This document shows, piece after piece, positions 63,075-64,000 of a DNA stretch of 64,000 nt. The notes under the pieces were generated by a model, which ran no database searches, had not been told where the DNA came from, and worked only from the letters and a program-made list of their open reading frames with translations. Numbering within the stretch: position 1 is the stretch's first letter; the number at the start of each line of letters is the position of its first letter. This DNA comes from Pyrocephalus nanus (Eukaryota > Chordata > Aves > Passeriformes > Tyrannidae), in assembly GCA_038380795.1 (NCBI GenBank), contig CM076267.1, forward strand, positions 13,809,501 to 13,873,500, written 5' to 3'. A program made the position numbers and the translations under genes.

Positions 63075-63101
63075 CTTCCTTCCTTCCCTCCCTCCTTTCA
63101 G
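63075..63101 (+). repeat. Polypyrimidine (CTTC/CCTC) tract ending in CAG
   Basis: Twenty-four of 25 bases are C or T in CTTC/CCTC units, followed by CAG. It resembles a 3' splice site, but the downstream sequence meets a stop within a few codons in at least two frames, so I read it as a microsatellite. Confidence 0.7.
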
Positions 63102-63955
63102 GATAGCATTTCATAAGTTTGCTGTACAATGCTTAATATAATTTTAAAAGCCCATAAGACACACATTTCCTTTAGTCTGTTTTAATATGTTTCTGGAGAG
63201 TTTAATTATTCCTTGATTAAGTAATATAAGAAAATGGAAACATGAGCAACTGGGTAACCTTCCCTTGGAAATCTATCACTGCCTCTCAGTTTTTAGGTTT
63301 TGTTGTTTTTTTTTTTTTTTTTTTTTTACTTCTCCAATGCTTTCAGTCTGCTTTTGCATTGAATCCTTCTCATACTCCCTATCCTGATTACTTCCCTTTT
63401 CTTATGCCTTACTCCTACAATAGCCTTCAAAGAACAACAGGAAACACTCAAGCATTATACCAAGCAGAGGCCTTTCCAGTCCATTTTATCTTGCTGACCT
63501 ATGTCAGCCTCTGCTATATGGGCTCCCTGTTCTGCAGAGATATAACCACACACCCAGGAGGAGGCAAATCAAAGGCTCAAGTCCCTCTGAACTGCAAGGC
63601 TCATGTTAACCTATCTCCTACTGTGTCTGGAGCAGTCCAGATTCAATCAAGCAGGAACAACCATTCAGTAATGTAGGTCAGGATCAGAATATCAAATGGT
63701 GGGTCACCAATATTGGTTACATTTTCCTGCTTATATATATTTTTTTTTAGCTGACTCATAATCCTTTAAGGATATAGATATTTTTTTAAAAGTCACAGAG
63801 ACCCTACACCTCATAAAATTAGAGGCAGAAAGCTGAAGAAGGAAAGAGAGTAGTTCACAAGGAAATCACACAGATAAGACTCCAAGAGGGAAGGAAACTC
63901 TGAATTCAACTTTCTATTACATCATAAACACCATCATTATTTGCTGTTGAAATAT

Positions 63956-63967
63956 GGGGGGGGGGGG
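63956..63967 (+). repeat. Run of 12 G
   Basis: Twelve consecutive G in AAATAT-G12-TTTCTG near the window end. Length is prone to sequencing and assembly error. Confidence 0.9.
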
Positions 63968-64000
63968 TTTCTGAAAGGATTGTTTCAAAGTACCAATTAC

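Larger units (their letters stand above)
62760..64000. other. Unique AT-rich noncoding sequence with simple tracts
   Basis: A CTTC/CCTC pyrimidine tract lies at 63075-63099, a T run at about 63308-63327 and a run of 12 G at 63956-63967. The 144-codon plus-strand frame at 63242-63676 translates the T run as polyphenylalanine and has no recognisable domain, so I reject it as a gene. Confidence 0.5.

Noticed and set aside
63075..63101. Possible 3' splice site (polypyrimidine tract + CAG)
   Set aside because: The tract is a CTTC/CCTC microsatellite and the following sequence has early stops, so no exon is supported.
63242..63676. 144-codon plus-strand open frame
   Set aside because: It translates a long T run as polyphenylalanine, and the rest shows no known motif.

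Overview
The window looks like 64 kb of bird nuclear DNA, most probably from a songbird. It is AT-rich and gene-poor. The evidence is the repeat content: tails of CR1 retrotransposons (the main avian LINE) ending in ATTCTATG-type repeats, and two endogenous-retrovirus LTRs whose sequences I recognise from passerine genomes. The passerine assignment rests on recall of those LTR families and was not checked against a database. I found no protein-coding gene, exon, tRNA, rRNA, snRNA or CRISPR array that I can defend. The stretch is best read as intergenic DNA (a gene desert) or the inside of a very large intron.

Layout. At 1-2,400 there is an AT-rich edge with a perfect 20-bp inverted repeat and AT/CA microsatellites. 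Between 2,450 and 13,800 there are scattered, very old MIR/L2-like fragments, a head-to-head pair of CR1 tails (10,194-10,382) and a probable ancient CR1 piece (about 11,640-11,870). The span 13,800-21,340 is unique-looking sequence with a 17-base G run. Two LTRs of different families lie on the minus strand at 21,348-21,600 (5-bp target-site duplication, internally deleted) and 23,774-24,352. Unique AT-rich sequence follows to about 30 kb. The region 31,800-34,400 holds two ancient minus-strand CR1 fragments and a 58-bp repeat present twice.

The clearest former coding sequence is a CR1 element at 43,436-44,040 (minus strand). It keeps about 119 codons of the ORF2 C-terminus but is 5'-truncated and frameshifted upstream. 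A small CpG-rich block follows at 44,500-44,820, then another CR1 tail (45,573-45,731, plus strand). The rest, to 64,000, is unique AT-rich DNA with long poly-A/poly-T tracts, a 31-bp tandem duplication and a striking G/T-only tract (62,591-62,759).

No genes act together here. Apart from decayed transposons, the points most worth checking are the CpG-rich block, several perfect hairpins, the 58-bp repeat pair and possible conserved noncoding sequence near 22.8-23.4 kb. I see no sign of a novel protein-coding system.
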